64,000 nt of DNA from Azolla caroliniana (taxonomy: Eukaryota; Polypodiophyta): positions 23,994,001-24,058,000 of the forward strand of contig JBHGNT010000003.1 of NCBI GenBank assembly GCA_043228905.1. The letters run 5' to 3'. Positions 20,861 to 30,787 of this stretch are shown here, in pieces; the first letter of the stretch is position 1; every line of letters starts with the position of its first letter. The notes under the pieces are model-generated. The model saw nothing but the letters and a program-made list of their open reading frames with translations, made no database searches and was not told the origin of the DNA. The translations under genes and the position numbers were made by a program.

Positions 20861-21330
20861 GGAATGAGTAAAGATATGAAATAGTAGTAAGGGGGAGAGA
20901 GAGAGAGAGCTATGGATTTTAGTGAAACGTGTAGAAAAAGGTAGTGAGAGGTATAGGGGAGGGGGAAGGGAGAAGGGAGAAAAAAGGGAGAGAGAACTAT
21001 GGATTTGAGTAAAGATATGAAATAGTAGTAAGGGGGAGAGAGAGAGAGAACTATGGATTTTAGTGAAACGTGTAGAAAAAGGTAGTGAGAGGTATAGGGG
21101 AGGGGGAAGGGAGAAGGGAGAAAAAAGGGAGAGAGACGGGGAGAGAGAGAGAGAAGGAATGAGTGAAGATATAAAATAGTAGTAAGGGAGGGAGAGAGAG
21201 AGAGAGAGAGAAATATAGATTTTAGTGAAATATAAGGGAACGATAGGGGAGTATAGATAGGAGGGAAGGGGAAAAAGGAGATGTGTGTGACTAGTAAATA
21301 GTAGTAAGGGGGAAGGAGGGAGGAACGAGG
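20773..21330. repeat. Tandem purine-rich repeats in the Penelope-like 3' region
   Basis: Imperfect units of about 140-150 bp, each starting near GAGTAAAGATATGAAATAGT (20865, 21006 and, altered, 21160), with partial units on either side. They include AAAAAGGTAGTGAGAGGTAT, GGGGAGGGGGAAGGGAG and GA runs. The plus strand is almost wholly purine, so the element's sense strand is pyrimidine-rich. No open frame of note. Confidence 0.8.
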
Positions 21331-21384
21331 AAGGGGGATAGATGAAGGGTGAGAAAATATGTTTATGGGGGTTCTAAGATGTTT

Positions 21385-23196
21385 TTAGTTTTGACTAGAA
21401 AAGAGTGGAGGTTTTTGGATTTTGTCCAACAAAATAATGGGTTTAGGGATATGTTGTAGTTGGGGATCTAATTGTCGGCTAGAGTGTAGGCTATTGAGCA
21501 TTTCTTTGATAATTAGTGTGGGGGTATGGCGAGTATATCTAAGTTTAAAGATAGTGGGTGGGGTGGTTTTTTTAGTTTTTTCTTTGAAGAGGAGAGTGTG
21601 TCTAAGGGAGTAAGGGTGTTTTCTAAAGTTCTTTAGAATAAAATGCGTGGGATAACCTCGGGCCCTAAGTCTCGTAAAGAATTTCTTTTGCATATTTAAA
21701 TAACCTAGGGATGTGCTTTCTCTAACCATATATCTTTTTAATTCATTCGAAACGAAACTATTTTTAACATGGAGAGGGTGATTGGAGGAATAAGGGATGT
21801 ATTGATATGTATTAAGTGTTTTTTGAAAGCAATTAAAAGTGAATCTATTATTATCTAAGTTAATCCACAAGTCTAAAAAGGGTAGTTTCGTGTAAGAAGT
21901 ATGTATGGTTAGTTTGATAGAGTTTTGAGTAGTGTTACTATAGAAGTTTAGGTATTCGAAAAGTTGGGGTTTAGTACCAGTCCAAACGCCAAAGGCATCA
22001 TCAATATACCTAGTGAAATAGAAAAGGTGGGGTGATGGATTGGAATTTTCTAGATATGAGAGGAAGAGACATGCGTAGACAACGGAAAAATTACTGCCCA
22101 TGGCTGTTCCTTTTACTTGTTGATAAATTTGGTTGTTGAATTTTAGGAAGTGGTATTCTAAAGTGAGGGCGCTAAGGGTATAAATCAAATTAGTTTTTTG
22201 GTTCGAAAAGTGGGGGGAAATAATATTTTTTAGGGCTAAGAGTCCTAGTTTTGGTGGGATGCTAGGGTAGAGTGATTCAACATCAAAAGAAAAAATGAAG
22301 CTATTGGGTGGTGTTATAAGTTGTTCTAAGGTTTGGACAAGGGAATGGGAGTCCCTAAGATATTGTTTTTGACGTAGAAGTATAGGGAGGAGTTGGTGGT
22401 GAAGCCATTTAGACGTTTGTTCAAATAATGAACCATTATATGAGCAAATTGGTCTATAGCTAACAGGGGTTTTATGTACTTTTGGTAGGAAGTACATATT
22501 AGGTACTGAGTAACCTTTAGGAGGTTTGTGTAGGATAAATTGTATTTCTATGAGAGACAAGATATTAAGGTTACGGTTGACTATGTCATGTAGTCGACTT
22601 AAAAGTTCTTCTAATGGGAGACTATTAACTTTTTTATATGTAGTGATGTCAGATAAATGTTCTAGGGCTTTATCTAGGTATGTTTTTTTATCGAGGACAC
22701 AAACTCCGATGTTTTTGTCCGCTGGTAGGATGATTATTTGTTTGTTTTTTCTAAGGCTGGTTAGTGCTATTTGGAGGTGTAGTGGTATTTTGGTATTAGG
22801 TAGTATATTATTATGGAGGTTTGTGGAGAGAGAGATATTGTGTTTATGGAGTATAGACTCTAATGGTGGATACTTAGTAGGAGGGTTCCAATTCGGGTTG
22901 GGTAGTTTGAAGGGATTAGAGGGGGGATAGTTGAAGTCTTTAAAGAAATGTTTAAGTCTCAAGGATCTACTAAGGTTTTGGTATTCTTGAAGAATGGATT
23001 GGTTAGTAGGTGGGGGGCAGGGGGGTATAAACTTAAGTCCTAGGTTTAAAAGTTTGATTTTTAATGTACTAAGGGCGTAATTTGAAAGATTATGAATTTT
23101 GCTTTTTAAGACGGGAGTCATGTCTACGGTGGGAGTAAGTGGTTTCCAAAACTTGTATCTAAGCCAACTCGAAGGAGCAAATGATGTGGCACCCAA
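21385..23196 (-). CDS. Penelope-like reverse transcriptase
   Basis: Open for 603 codons. The N-terminal part has NLSNYALSTLKIKLLNLGLK and the LPADKNIGVCVLDKK segment typical of Penelope-like proteins. The RT core carries YFLPKVHKTP and YRPICS, FSFDVESLYPSIP (first catalytic Asp), KGTAMGSNFSVVYA, RYIDDAFGVW (YxDD-type site) and LPFLDLWI. About 130 residues follow, including RLRARGYP and FKLRYTRHTPTLIIKEM, a connecting region. No GIY-YIG motif is seen, so this looks like an endonuclease-lacking type. The first ATG (23196) may lie partly in flanking sequence; homology is clear from about residue 25. The frame is intact in a neighbourhood of decayed elements, so the insertion is probably recent. 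Confidence 0.85.
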   Translation of the reverse strand: MGATSFAPSSWLRYKFWKPLTPTVDMTPVLKSKIHNLSNYALSTLKIKLLNLGLKFIPPCPPPTNQSILQEYQNLSRSLRLKHFFKDFNYPPSNPFKLPNPNWNPPTKYPPLESILHKHNISLSTNLHNNILPNTKIPLHLQIALTSLRKNKQIIILPADKNIGVCVLDKKTYLDKALEHLSDITTYKKVNSLPLEELLSRLHDIVNRNLNILSLIEIQFILHKPPKGYSVPNMYFLPKVHKTPVSYRPICSYNGSLFEQTSKWLHHQLLPILLRQKQYLRDSHSLVQTLEQLITPPNSFIFSFDVESLYPSIPPKLGLLALKNIISPHFSNQKTNLIYTLSALTLEYHFLKFNNQIYQQVKGTAMGSNFSVVYACLFLSYLENSNPSPHLFYFTRYIDDAFGVWTGTKPQLFEYLNFYSNTTQNSIKLTIHTSYTKLPFLDLWINLDNNRFTFNCFQKTLNTYQYIPYSSNHPLHVKNSFVSNELKRYMVRESTSLGYLNMQKKFFTRLRARGYPTHFILKNFRKHPYSLRHTLLFKEKTKKTTPPTIFKLRYTRHTPTLIIKEMLNSLHSSRQLDPQLQHIPKPIILLDKIQKPPLFSSQN

Positions 23197-24005
23197 CTCG
23201 ACACACGGGGACTATTCGGCTTGGGAACAAGCGGCAAGCAGAGTGTCGTACTGCTTCACGTCATGTGTAAGCGGTCAGCTTTTGAGCTATATTCGAGATG
23301 CCAAGACGTCGAAGGACGCGTAGGAGAATCTCAAAAGGATTTCCACCCCCAGCACAACGGCCAGAAAGCTGCAGCTCAAATAGGAGCTCAGCAATGTACG
23401 ACAAAGAGATATGTCGGTGGCTGATTACACCACTAAGATCAAAGAAATTTGTGACTCTCTCGCCTCCGTCAACGTGAACGTCGAGGAAGATGAAATGGTG
23501 CAGGTTTGTCTTGGTGGCTTGGCGTCAAAGTTCGGACCTTTCCGAACGGCTGTCTGCACGAGGAAGATTACGCCTTCGTTTTTCGACCTTCAGTCAATGT
23601 TGCTCGTAGAAGAAAACCACGTGGGTGCGTAGACAAGTGCACACGCCAATGGCAAGATGCTTTACACGGAGGATGATAGGCCTCGTGGTCGTGGTGGACG
23701 AGGTGGATCGGTCTACAATGGAGGCGGCTGAAAAGAGCAGAATGTACAGCATAATAGAGATGTCGGAAGCAATTCCGAACCCTCCACAAGCAGGGGGAGT
23801 CATGGCGGCGCCGGAAGACGGCAAGAGAAGATCGCGCCGGATCGTTGGTATTGTGGCAAGAAAGGCCACAAGAAGAGCGAGTGCTAGAAAAAGCGACCCG
23901 ATTCAGACAAAGCCGGATCGAGCCGAAGAGACGCAGAGAGGTGTCAGAGATCACACTACACAGAAGGCTCTGAACGAGCTGGAAACAAATCGGGCCCAGC
24001 CTTCG
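23165..24005 (+). pseudogene. gag: Gag of copia H
   Basis: Readable pieces are YSAWEQAASRVSYCFTSCVS, QLLSYIRDAKTSKD, a TAG, ENLKRIS, then MSVADYTTKIKEICDSLASV and FGPFRTAVCTRKITP. The knuckle is WYCGKKGHKKSEC, followed by a stop. At least five stops break the frame. The start of gag is lost at the Penelope-like junction. Confidence 0.85.
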
Positions 24006-24007
24006 TA

Positions 24008-25495
24008 ATGAAGCATAAGGCCAATTCTATGGCCGTGAACACCTCGAAATCAAGCAAGGTGTGGTATTTTGATTCCGAAGCGTCAAATCATATGACGAGT
24101 CACGAGGAATGGTTCTCGTACCTGGAGAAACCAAAATCACAAGGAGTGGTCGAAACGGGAGACGACACTCCGCATACCATCGAACATGTCGGCGAAGTTC
24201 CTTCAGCCACGTCGGGCAGAAAGGGAAACGCATGAACGTGTTGCACGTCCCGACAATAACGAAGAACCTAGTGTCGGTCAGTCAGATCATTGACCAGGGA
24301 ATGCAGGTTCGATTCACGCATCTCGGCTGCTTCATAAAAGAGGAAGGCAAAGTAATCGCGCAAGGGCGCCGTGAAGGGAAGATGTTTTTCCTCGACACTA
24401 ATCAAGTTGGAGCCGCGTTGTATGCGAAACGACAAAAGGTCGAATCGGATATCGACCTGTGGCACAAGCAGTTCGGCCAAGTAAATTTCCCACGGCTTCG
24501 TGAAATGCAAACGAAGAACATTGTATTCGGATGGCCGAAATTTCGGGGCCGTAATGCCCAAGTCTGCGAAGCCTGTCAGATAGGAAAACAGCACCGACTT
24601 CCATTCCCTAATGAGCGTAATCGTAGTCGAAGTCCGTTGGATTTGATCCATTCGGATGTGTGGGGTTCGCCACAGAACGTGAGTCTCAGTGGAAGCCGTT
24701 ACTTTGAAACCTTCATCGATGACTTCACTCGGCACACGTGGGAATGCATGATTGAGAAGAAGAGTGAAGTCTTCGCATGTTTCGTGAAGGTGAAGAGTCT
24801 TGTGGAAAGGGAAACGAGGCGTAAGATCAAATGCCTACGGTCTGATGGCAGGAAGGAGTACTTCTCCGACCAGTTCACAAGTTATCTACAGAAGGAGGGA
24901 ATTCGACGTGAATTCTCGTGTAGATACACGCCGGAGCAGAATGGCGTAGCCAAGCGGAAGAATCGGACGATTGAAGAAGCGGCCAGGGCAATGCTTGAAG
25001 AGAAGCATATACCGAACTTCTATTGGGCCGAAGCCATGAAGACGGCTGTCTACTTGCAGAATCGGACTTTTGCTAATGGAGGAGTGTCGCCACATGAGTT
25101 GTATTTCGGGAAGAAGCTGAACTTCGCACACTTGAGGATTTTTGGCAGCATAGCGCACGTGCCGAAGGAGAAAAGGAGGAAACTGGATGCTAAAATTGAG
25201 AAATGTGTCTTGGTCAACTATTCAGACAAGCAAAAGGGGTATAACTGCTATAATCCCCAAACAAAGGAAGTCCGCGTAAGCCGTGATGTCGTATTTGATG
25301 AGTCTGCTTCGTGGTACTTGCCTTCTCCTCCAAAACCTCATGACTCCATTCCGATTTCTGAAGAAGAAATTAGCGAGGCTAAAATGCCTCCGCATGATGA
25401 GGACGTCGGAGCTCTAAGAGAGAGTCCGATCTCACTTTGGCTAAGCGAGCCAAATGAGGGGTTGGGCTGAGATGGCCAACCAAATGATGAGACGG
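24008..25495 (+). pseudogene. pol: Protease-integrase of copia H
   Basis: The protease site reads KVWYFDSEASNHMTSHEEWF, with Glu in place of the Gly of DSGAS, so the active site is destroyed. After a frameshift, integrase runs open: VLHVPTITKNLVSVSQI, LWHKQFGQVNFPRL, CEACQIGKQH, LIHSDVWGSPQNV, CLRSDGRKEYFS (Asp kept, the following Asn-Gly-Gly altered) and QNGVAKRKNRTIEEA (Lys-Arg-Lys where Ala-Glu-Arg is usual). It stops at TGA 25468-25470. Element E follows at 25496. Confidence 0.87.
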
Positions 25496-26126
25496 TGTCG
25501 TGAAGAAAACCGTCCACAAGCAGAATCGGTGCACAGGAGCGTAGGAACCGGCTCTTCTCGAATGTTGTCCATAGAAGATCCTAGGCGGGTAGATTTAGTG
25601 GGTAGGAAGTAAAGGGGAAACAGCTCCTTCCATGCCTATAAAAAGGAGGGAGACGAGAAGGGGGGGGGATCGCAGAGAGTCGAGGACGAAGTGCTGTCGG
25701 TTTGTGTGCGAAGGCTTCTCTCTCTCTCTCTCTGGTTCGCAAACTCCATAGCTTCCTTCTGTGCAGGTTTCGGGAGGCTCGCGCTGCTCTGAGGAATGCC
25801 CGAGTGCTTCCGGCAGCGCCTCCAAACTGATCCTATCTTTCTGTGCATTTACGAACAGGCATCGGCATCTGTTCGCCGGCCTGTTCGGTTGTAACCGACT
25901 TCGTGTTTTTGTTGCTTCCGTGTTCTTGTTGTTGTCTTTGTTAATACATACATACATTCGTGTCTCTCTGTGTCGCTGTCCCACTCACGTCTTTGTGTCG
26001 AAGGGCCGTGTCCCTGTGAATCTACGCTCGCACGTAGTGGGTCTCTTGTCCCTTCTCTCTTGCTCTTCGGTACATGACCCCTGAGGTCCCGCCTCATTCC
26101 ACGCATCCGCGAGGAAAACCTCGACA
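25496..26126 (+). repeat. 5' LTR of element E (631 bp)
   Basis: Begins TGTCGTGAAGAAAACCGTCC and ends AACCTCGACA. CTATAAAAAGG near 25638 is a TATA candidate. It differs from the 3' LTR in G-run length and scattered bases. Confidence 0.93.
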
Positions 26127-26128
26127 TC

Positions 26129-26147
26129 TTGGTGAACCCGACGTGAA
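26129..26147 (+). other. Primer-binding site of element E
   Basis: TTGGTGAACCCGACGTGAA, two bases inside the 5' LTR, identical to that of A and A'. This shows the site is conserved between subfamilies whose LTR interiors have diverged. Confidence 0.75.
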
Positions 26148-26169
26148 GGAGGCGGCAGAAGAGCAGAAG

Positions 26170-26495
26170 ATGAAGGGGTCGGATCTTGCAGAGGCCATGG
26201 CTTCGGCCATGGATGGGATATTGAGTGCACACGAGGGCACTGGCGCCCTCGACAGAGCCATTGAGGCGGTCATCGATACGATAGGCCGGTTCAGCGGAAA
26301 GGATGCCACGAAGTATTTGGCGTCCTACGGGGCAGAAATGCTGATGCGGGACATTCCGGAAGAGAGGCGTCTTGCCGGGTTTCCTCGAGTGGCGATGCCG
26401 AGCATCCATGCGGAGGTGCTCGAGGTGCGGGCGGAGAGCCGTACCTGGGAGGAGTTCGAAGGCCGACTCCTAGAAAAATACGGGCTGGACGACGC
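26170..26495 (+). pseudogene. gag: Gag of element E, N-terminal part
   Basis: ATG 26170 opens MKGSDLAEAMASAMDGILSA and runs to LLEKYGLDDA, where A' cuts in. Removing A' with one copy of ACGC joins it in frame to ALRLSKRDFMEWVESPGKG at 33665. Homologous to Gag of A throughout. Confidence 0.9.
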
Positions 26496-27212
26496 TGTCG
26501 GGGTTGCTACGCCCTTGCGTGTAGAAAGGAGGAGGGACCACGGGGGTCTCGAACCGAAGAGCAAGAGAGAGAGGAGAAAGAGAGAGAGACCCGATTACAC
26601 AGAACCGAAGATCCGATTGCGCAGAACCGACGATTGCACAGGGACACGACCCAACAAACAGAGATCCCAAATAAACGCCGACGCAGATGGACGCAACAAC
26701 GAGAGATATGTACTTATGAATGCAAGAAAATAACAGACTAAAGTATTACAACCCACGGTGGGGCACAAAATATATACTAACGAAAACGAACAGGGCGGCG
26801 AACAGCTGCCGACCCCTGTATGTCGCGACGCACAGAAAGGGAAAACAGGTCGGAGGTGCTGCAGGACGCACTCGGGGCGTTCCACGGAACAGCGCAAGCC
26901 TCCTCGAAACCTGCACAGGTACGCGATGGAGCGGAAGACAGAGAGAGCAGGAGTGAGAGAGAAGCTCCGAAATCGGTTCGGCAGCACTTCGTCCTCTCCG
27001 CGGGAGATGCCCCACTTCTATTCTTCCTCTTCCTTTTATAGCCCGTCAAGAGGCCGTTTGCCATTAACTGCATACCAACCGAATCTACCCACCTAGGATC
27101 CTCGTATGTACCTACTTCGTCCTTAGGTACTTCTTGGCGCGCGTGTGTGTGTAGAGCCGTTTCCCACGCCTTGTTCCTCCGATTCCTCTTGTGGGCGGTT
27201 TTCTTCACGACA
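26496..27212 (-). repeat. 3' LTR of element A' (717 bp)
   Basis: Minus-strand ends TGTCGTGAAGAAAACCGCCC and CCCCGACA; TATA candidate CTATAAAAGG near 27033-27042. Same as the 5' LTR apart from one T in a run near 33483. Confidence 0.95.
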
Positions 27213-27225
27213 TCCGCCCCCACCT
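27213..27225 (-). other. Polypurine tract of element A'
   Basis: AGGTGGGGGCGGA on the minus strand abuts the TGTCG start of the 3' LTR. The same tract precedes the 3' LTR of C (6673-6685) and of E (38988-39000). Confidence 0.85.
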
Positions 27226-27284
27226 AACCGCGCATCCACCGGCATGCGCCAAATTAAGTTGGCACGGAGAAAACCGGCCCGCCT

Positions 27285-30200
27285 CTACTCTTCGCCTGCC
27301 GGCCCTTCCTCGGCCTCGGATCGGTCGTCGCTGCTGTCCAGGAGAATCGGGTCGGGTTCGTCGTCGTGCCGCTTCTTGAAAGCTTTGATCCTCTTCCCGG
27401 CCACGGGTATCGCTATTCTCGTACCGTCGAGCTCCGCCAGATGATACGTCCCGTTGTCGTTGGCGCTCTGTACCGTGTACGGCCCGAACCATCTCCGTGC
27501 GAACTTCCGCGTTGCTCGGTGCTGGTTGTCGAGGCTGCTGTCGTAGACGAGCACCCAGTCACCTTCGTCGATTTTCTTCGGTCGTAGCCGGTGCGTTCGG
27601 TCGAACCGGGCTTTGTTCTTTGTCCTCGCCACCCGGAGCTTCTCCGTAGCCAGTGCCACGTCCTCCGGTCTCCGCTCGAGCTGTCGTATACGTGCGGCCA
27701 ACAACTCCTCCCGGCTCATCTCGTCCCTCCAGTCGACCGTTGCCCACGAGGAGATCGCCCGTTCAATCGGCATGATCGGCTTCTGGCCGAACATGAGCTC
27801 CGTCGGCATGTACCCGGTTACCGAACTGTGCGTGGTCCGGTCTGCCCACAAAGCATAAGGTAGAAGTCGCGGCCAGTTACCGACTTGGCCTCCGCATGCC
27901 CGAACCAGCGCCTTAACGATCGGCCCGTGTCCGCGCTCCACCTTTCCATTCGCCTCCGGGTTGTACGCAGTGGCGAGCGAGAGTTTGACTCCCAGCCGAT
28001 CGAATAGCTCCGCGGCTTCCTCGGCGTCCAACTCCCCTCGGTCAGCCACGATCTTCCCGACGCACCCGTACCGGCATATCACGTCCTCGATCAGGAACCG
28101 ACACACGGCCGCGGTCGTCTTGTTCTGAAGGGCTCGGCCTTCCACCTGGTTCGTCAGGTCTTCCCGCGCTAGGACCAGATACCGCATCTGTCCTACCCCC
28201 ATCGGCATCATCACCAGATCTACCATCCATTTGAAGTGGATAGTCGGAGGGTACGTAGGGTGAAGCCCGTCCCGGTGTCGGACTATCGAGTGCATCTGAC
28301 AACTCTCGCAAGTTGACACGAACCGATGCACGTCCCGGTACAATCCCGGCCACCAGTACTTCCCCTTCAGCTTCTCAAACGTCGCCCACGTTCCACGGTG
28401 TCCAGCCCAAGGGCTGTCGTGGTAGGCCGCCAGTAGCTCCTCCTGTTCTTCCTTCATCGCCACCACCCGGAGCGGGACGCCGTTCCTCTTCTTCGGGTGC
28501 TTCCACAAATGCCCATCTCGGAGAAGGAATCGATATGCTTTCTTCCGGATCCGGTTGGCCTCGTCCTTCGTCCATGACGCATCGGGCGTCATTGTCTTCA
28601 AAAACCCGCCGATCCGCAGCCACTCCCCGTCGTACTTGCTCGCGTCGAACTCGTTAAGCGCCGGAGTGCTCATCCCGTCGGTCGTTATGTATGCCGCCTC
28701 GAAGAAATCCACGCCGACTTCTTCGTCTTCCGAAACCATGCCGCCCTCGTCGTCGAACCTCGCCCTCGAAAGCATGTCGGCCATGGCGTTGTCTTTCCCG
28801 GAAATGTGTCGTATTTCTGGGTCCAGGGACTTGATGTACGCTATCCACCTGAGCATCGCCAGGTCCGGAGTCGCGCATCCGGAAACCATACCGAGAATCG
28901 GCAGGCAATCCGTCTCGATGATCACTTCTGTCCCTATCAGGTAGTCTTTGTCGGCCTTAACCGCCGAAACAATACCCCAGAGTTCGCGTTTAACCTGGGC
29001 GTATCCTCGCTGCCGTTCACTGAGGACTTTCGCGCCGAATCGGATCGGAAACCGATTGCCGTCCTCGTCTTCCTGGTTCACGACCCATCCGATCCCGGTC
29101 GGACTGGTATCCACCGTTATGAATACCGGGGTACCCTTCCCGTATACCGCCTTCCGGAGTGCCGCTGCCGCTGCAAGGGCCTCTTTCAGCTTCCGGACCG
29201 ATTCCGCGTGCTCGTCTAGCCATTCGAACCTTCGCCCCTTTTTCAGCAACCCGTACAGTGGCTCCGCGACGTGTGCGTAATGCGGGATCCATATGTGGTA
29301 GAACGCGCATGCCCCCAGGAATCTCCGTACTTCCGTGACCGAGCTGCAGTCGGGCTTCATCGCGGAGATGGCTTCTACCTTTGCCGGAGACGGTTTCCGG
29401 CCATATGGTCCGCACAGGTGTCCGACCACCATGATTTCTGACTGCCCGAAGGCCGACTTCTCCCCGGAGAAGGTGAGTCTCGCATCCTCTAGCCTTTGCA
29501 GCACCTTCTCGCAGTCGTCGATGTGCGTCGCCACGAATCGCCGGCATCCGTCCGGCCCGATCGTCTCGTCCTTTTCTTCCACCGGGCATCCCTTGATCGG
29601 GATGTCGTCCAGAAACGGCATGGTGATGTCCGGGATACAGTCCCTCAGAACCTTGTTCATCGCATTCACCATGTGGGCCACCGAGTTGGTCCCTCCTTGC
29701 GGCAGTGTACACATCCGAACTAGGCCGAGGGGAGTTCGCATCGTCGTAATGTCTCTGCTCTCCACGGCTAGCTGGAACTGGTCGTACCCTGAGTATAGAT
29801 CCCCGACCGAGTAAATTGACCTTCCGGCGAAGGCCTCCGCGAACTCGTCTATGGTCGGTCCGATCCCTGCGTTCCGAATGGTCACTCGATTGACCGGCTG
29901 CAGGTCCTGGATGAAGCGCAACGAACCGTTTTTCTTCGGTACGGTAAACCATCGATTCGAATATGGGGCGCTCGACGGCTCGAGAATTCCCATATCAACT
30001 TTCTGCCTCAGCAGCTCCATCAACTTCGGGATGTGAGCTCTCGGAACCGGGATTGGCTTGAGATTCCATGGTACATGCGGTACCGTGAATATCACCATCG
30101 GCTCCACGATCGTCGGGTCAACGCACCCGATTTCCTCCGGCGAGAATGCGAAGGCTTTCCCGTGCCTTCCGAGCATTCTCCGAAACCGGTCTTCCTCCGC

Positions 30201-30776
30201 CGGCAGTAGGAACCCGCCCCCACCGATTTTGAGCTCTCGGAGCGTCTCGTCGATGAAGGTGTGCCCTATGCAGGCCGGATCTCGTAGACTAGGGTCCGAT
30301 GCAACCCCTTTGATTCTCGACGCGCTGTCCTCCGGTAAGGGTGCCGCGACTGGCCTTACCTTCCGGTCCACAGTCTTGTACTTGGTGCTTACGTGGGCCG
30401 TCCGAACTGACTCGAGCCCTCGACCGAAGTCCGCGATGACTTCGTACATCTCCTCGGAACACACCGGTATCGTCCGGTCTTCGTTAAGGCCTTCTTCGAC
30501 TACCTTTCCCAGCATTCCCAAGGTGTCGTCGAATGAGACCGCCTCCACGGCTCCGTTGATTTCCTCGTCCGGGCCGAGAACTCCGCACGCTCGAAGTCTC
30601 CCCTCCGCCTTTGTCTTCTCTCGGCCGCCGATGCCGACTATCGTACACGCTCCGCTGTCGGAGAACAAAAATTCCCTACCTATGGTACAAGGTTTCTTCG
30701 GTTTTATCGTACAGGTGTGGGGGTTTCCCGGGGTGTCCGGACTGTCGCGGCCCCACGCCTTGGCAGCCCTCTCTAA
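27285..30776 (-). CDS. pol: Pol polyprotein of element A' (RT-RNase H-integrase)
   Basis: Open for 1163 codons in the -1 frame, starting at TTA overlapping the Gag stop (30773-30775). Order: a linker of about 40 residues (FLERAAKAWGRD, CTIKPKKPCTIGREF), an unassigned region, RT with IQDLQPVNRVTIRN and PFLDDIPIKG, RNase H with VDTSPTGIGW, KRELWG and KDNAMADMLSR, and integrase. Integrase has its HHCC finger (AYHDSPWAGHRG, CESCQMHSIV), then KWMVDLVMM, VADRGELDAEEA and NGKVERGHGP as the D-D-E core. The tail is basic then acidic (FKKRHDDEPDP, EAEEGPAGEE) with no chromodomain. No ATG is found at the pol start, so expression is expected through frameshifting from Gag. No break found. Confidence 0.93.
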   Translation of the reverse strand, partial: LERAAKAWGRDSPDTPGNPHTCTIKPKKPCTIGREFLFSDSGACTIVGIGGREKTKAEGRLRACGVLGPDEEINGAVEAVSFDDTLGMLGKVVEEGLNEDRTIPVCSEEMYEVIADFGRGLESVRTAHVSTKYKTVDRKVRPVAAPLPEDSASRIKGVASDPSLRDPACIGHTFIDETLRELKIGGGGFLLPAEEDRFRRMLGRHGKAFAFSPEEIGCVDPTIVEPMVIFTVPHVPWNLKPIPVPRAHIPKLMELLRQKVDMGILEPSSAPYSNRWFTVPKKNGSLRFIQDLQPVNRVTIRNAGIGPTIDEFAEAFAGRSIYSVGDLYSGYDQFQLAVESRDITTMRTPLGLVRMCTLPQGGTNSVAHMVNAMNKVLRDCIPDITMPFLDDIPIKGCPVEEKDETIGPDGCRRFVATHIDDCEKVLQRLEDARLTFSGEKSAFGQSEIMVVGHLCGPYGRKPSPAKVEAISAMKPDCSSVTEVRRFLGACAFYHIWIPHYAHVAEPLYGLLKKGRRFEWLDEHAESVRKLKEALAAAAALRKAVYGKGTPVFITVDTSPTGIGWVVNQEDEDGNRFPIRFGAKVLSERQRGYAQVKRELWGIVSAVKADKDYLIGTEVIIETDCLPILGMVSGCATPDLAMLRWIAYIKSLDPEIRHISGKDNAMADMLSRARFDDEGGMVSEDEEVGVDFFEAAYITTDGMSTPALNEFDASKYDGEWLRIGGFLKTMTPDASWTKDEANRIRKKAYRFLLRDGHLWKHPKKRNGVPLRVVAMKEEQEELLAAYHDSPWAGHRGTWATFEKLKGKYWWPGLYRDVHRFVSTCESCQMHSIVRHRDGLHPTYPPTIHFKWMVDLVMMPMGVGQMRYLVLAREDLTNQVEGRALQNKTTAAVCRFLIEDVICRYGCVGKIVADRGELDAEEAAELFDRLGVKLSLATAYNPEANGKVERGHGPIVKALVRACGGQVGNWPRLLPYALWADRTTHSSVTGYMPTELMFGQKPIMPIERAISSWATVDWRDEMSREELLAARIRQLERRPEDVALATEKLRVARTKNKARFDRTHRLRPKKIDEGDWVLVYDSSLDNQHRATRKFARRWFGPYTVQSANDNGTYHLAELDGTRIAIPVAGKRIKAFKKRHDDEPDPILLDSSDDRSEAEEGPAGEE

Positions 30777-30787
30777 AAATCCTCTCG
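30773..30787 (-). promoter_or_regulatory. Candidate -1 frameshift site at the Gag stop
   Basis: The minus strand reads GAG GAT TTT TAG. Five T's let the P-site Phe tRNA slip back one base onto TTT, giving GGA TTT TTA GAG AGG. The pol frame has a stop (TAA) just five codons upstream, so the two frames overlap by only about 15 bases and the shift must occur here. GGATTTTTAG is unchanged at the same place in A (2384 onward), C (15678 onward) and E (35442-35451). It is not a classical X-XXY-YYZ heptamer. Confidence 0.65.

Larger units (their letters stand above)
20281..23160 (-). mobile_element. Penelope-like retroelement
   Basis: One long reverse-transcriptase frame on the minus strand (21385-23196), a pyrimidine-rich 3' region and a hammerhead ribozyme (20307-20361) on the same strand. 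Penelope-like elements are known to carry hammerheads in their terminal repeats. No GIY-YIG endonuclease was found in the 3' region. No second terminal copy is visible at the 5' side, where copia H sequence begins at once, so the 5' end may be truncated. Both boundaries are approximate. Confidence 0.8.
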
